From: Burkholderiaceae bacterium
Lineage (GTDB): Bacteria; Pseudomonadota; Gammaproteobacteria; Burkholderiales; Burkholderiaceae_D
DNA: 64,000 nucleotides
Direction of reading: 5' to 3'
Assembly (NCBI GenBank): GCA_018882935.1
Contig: VERA01000002.1
Location: forward strand, 23,084 to 87,083
Below the pieces are notes generated by a model. That model worked only from the letters and a program-made list of their open reading frames with translations. It ran no database searches and was not told the origin of the DNA. The position numbers and the translations under genes are program-made. Shown piece by piece: positions 63,479 to 64,000 of this stretch (the first letter of the stretch is position 1; each line of letters opens with the position of its first letter).

Positions 63479-64000
63479 ATGAAAATTATCTCCGCTAATC
63501 TCAACGGTATACGCTCGGCCGCCAAGAAAAAATTTTTCGACTGGATGGCCAAACAAGATGCCGACTTTGTCTGCGTGCAAGAGCTGAAAGCGCAACACGT
63601 CGATATGACGCCGGAGTTTTTGGCACCGCACGGATTTCATGGCCACTTCCACTATGCAGAGAAAAAAGGCTATTCAGGCACCGGTGTTTACAGCCGCCTG
63701 AAACCGAGCGCGGTGACCATCGGCTTTGGCAATGAAGAATTCGATGCGGAAGGTCGCTATGTGCAGTGCGATTTCGATAAGCTGTCGGTGATTTCTCTTT
63801 ACAGCCCGTCCGGCTCATCGAGCGATGAGCGGCAACAAGCGAAATTTCGCTTCATGGATGTATTTCTGCCGCATTTGGAAGCACTGAGAAAATCCGGACG
63901 CGAAATCGTGATTTGTGGTGATTGGAACATCGCGCACAAAGAAATCGATTTGAAGAACTGGAAAAGCAACCAAAAGAATTCCGGCTTCCTGCCTGAGGAA
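63479..64000 (+). CDS. xth: Exodeoxyribonuclease III (3' end outside window)
   Basis: DNA-repair AP endonuclease/exonuclease, visible for the first 174 codons. Begins MKIISANLNGIRSAAKKKFFDWM, with the metal-binding Asn in SANLNG and Glu in CVQELKAQ. It continues with GYSGTGVYSRLKP, SLYSPSGSSSDERQ and GDWNIAHKEIDLKNWKSN, in which GDWN is the catalytic Asp/Asn motif. The frame runs off the right edge; about 85 residues are missing. Diverges from pyrE, as is common in betaproteobacteria. Confidence 0.95.
   Translation, partial: MKIISANLNGIRSAAKKKFFDWMAKQDADFVCVQELKAQHVDMTPEFLAPHGFHGHFHYAEKKGYSGTGVYSRLKPSAVTIGFGNEEFDAEGRYVQCDFDKLSVISLYSPSGSSSDERQQAKFRFMDVFLPHLEALRKSGREIVICGDWNIAHKEIDLKNWKSNQKNSGFLPEE

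Overview
The window is a piece of a betaproteobacterial chromosome, most likely order Burkholderiales. The reasons are gene content and order: indolepyruvate:ferredoxin oxidoreductase fusion, cca, slt, a metK / S-adenosylhomocysteine (SAH) riboswitch / ahcY / metF block, lpxL-dapF, DUF484-xerC, cobW-dksA, STAS-hslVU, gpmA-envC-ctpA-moeB, argB-HAD-slmA, coaX-birA, ybeD-lipB-lipA, rsmI-yraN-diaA-dolP, rlpA-rodA-mrdA-mreDCB, gatCAB, pyrE and xth. Genus cannot be fixed from the sequence alone. No rRNA, tRNA, CRISPR array or transposase was seen.

Positions 1-3900 differ from the rest: AT-richer, poorly packed and full of decayed duplicates. This is the 3' end of a filamentous-haemagglutinin/CdiA-type contact-dependent inhibition (CDI) locus. 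The resident toxin tail (2-670, with a VENN motif) overlaps a candidate immunity gene (667-984) by ATGA. An orphan, start-less toxin cassette follows (about 1134-2366), overlapping by ATGA a 55-residue single-membrane-span protein (2363-2530). A broken copy of the same toxin follows (2628-2901, about 100 codons deleted plus a frameshift), overlapping by ATGA an intact 49-residue single-span protein (2898-3047). A second immunity gene (3398-3715), paralogous to the first, closes the array without a recognisable toxin. This is the most interesting part of the window.

Positions 3900-24600 hold housekeeping genes: amino-acid/2-oxoacid metabolism, tRNA maturation, murein turnover, the one-carbon/methyl cycle (metK, then an SAH riboswitch controlling ahcY, a small 4-TM protein and metF), lipid A acylation, lysine/peptidoglycan precursor synthesis, a Sel1 protein, a major porin with a clear terminator, and the XerC recombinase. 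Positions 23400-27800 look like a metal-homeostasis block: a His-rich CobW GTPase, a Cys-poor DksA, a small secreted protein and a TonB-dependent receptor. Positions 27900-37500 hold a STAS protein, the HslVU protease, a gpsA-SH3-secB and grxC-rhodanese group, and gpmA-envC-ctpA ending in a strong terminator.

Positions 37500-53500 hold moeB-like, slmA, a nucleotidase, argB, a SPOR protein, coaX, birA, a VanZ-like membrane protein, a thioredoxin-like ferredoxin, a hydrolase, dacC, the lipoate genes, and an outer-membrane/replication group resembling the E. coli rsmI-yraN-diaA-dolP order. Positions 51700-58300 are the rod-shape operon on the minus strand (mreB, mreC, mreD, mrdA, rodA, rlpA). 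Gln/Asn-tRNA amidotransferase genes (gatCAB) diverge from it. A mazEF toxin-antitoxin pair, pyrE and the start of xth finish the window.

Many short intergenic gaps carry short tandem or inverted repeats (9, 11, 18 and 26 bp periods), which may be a trait of this lineage. All similarity statements are by eye; no database search was run.
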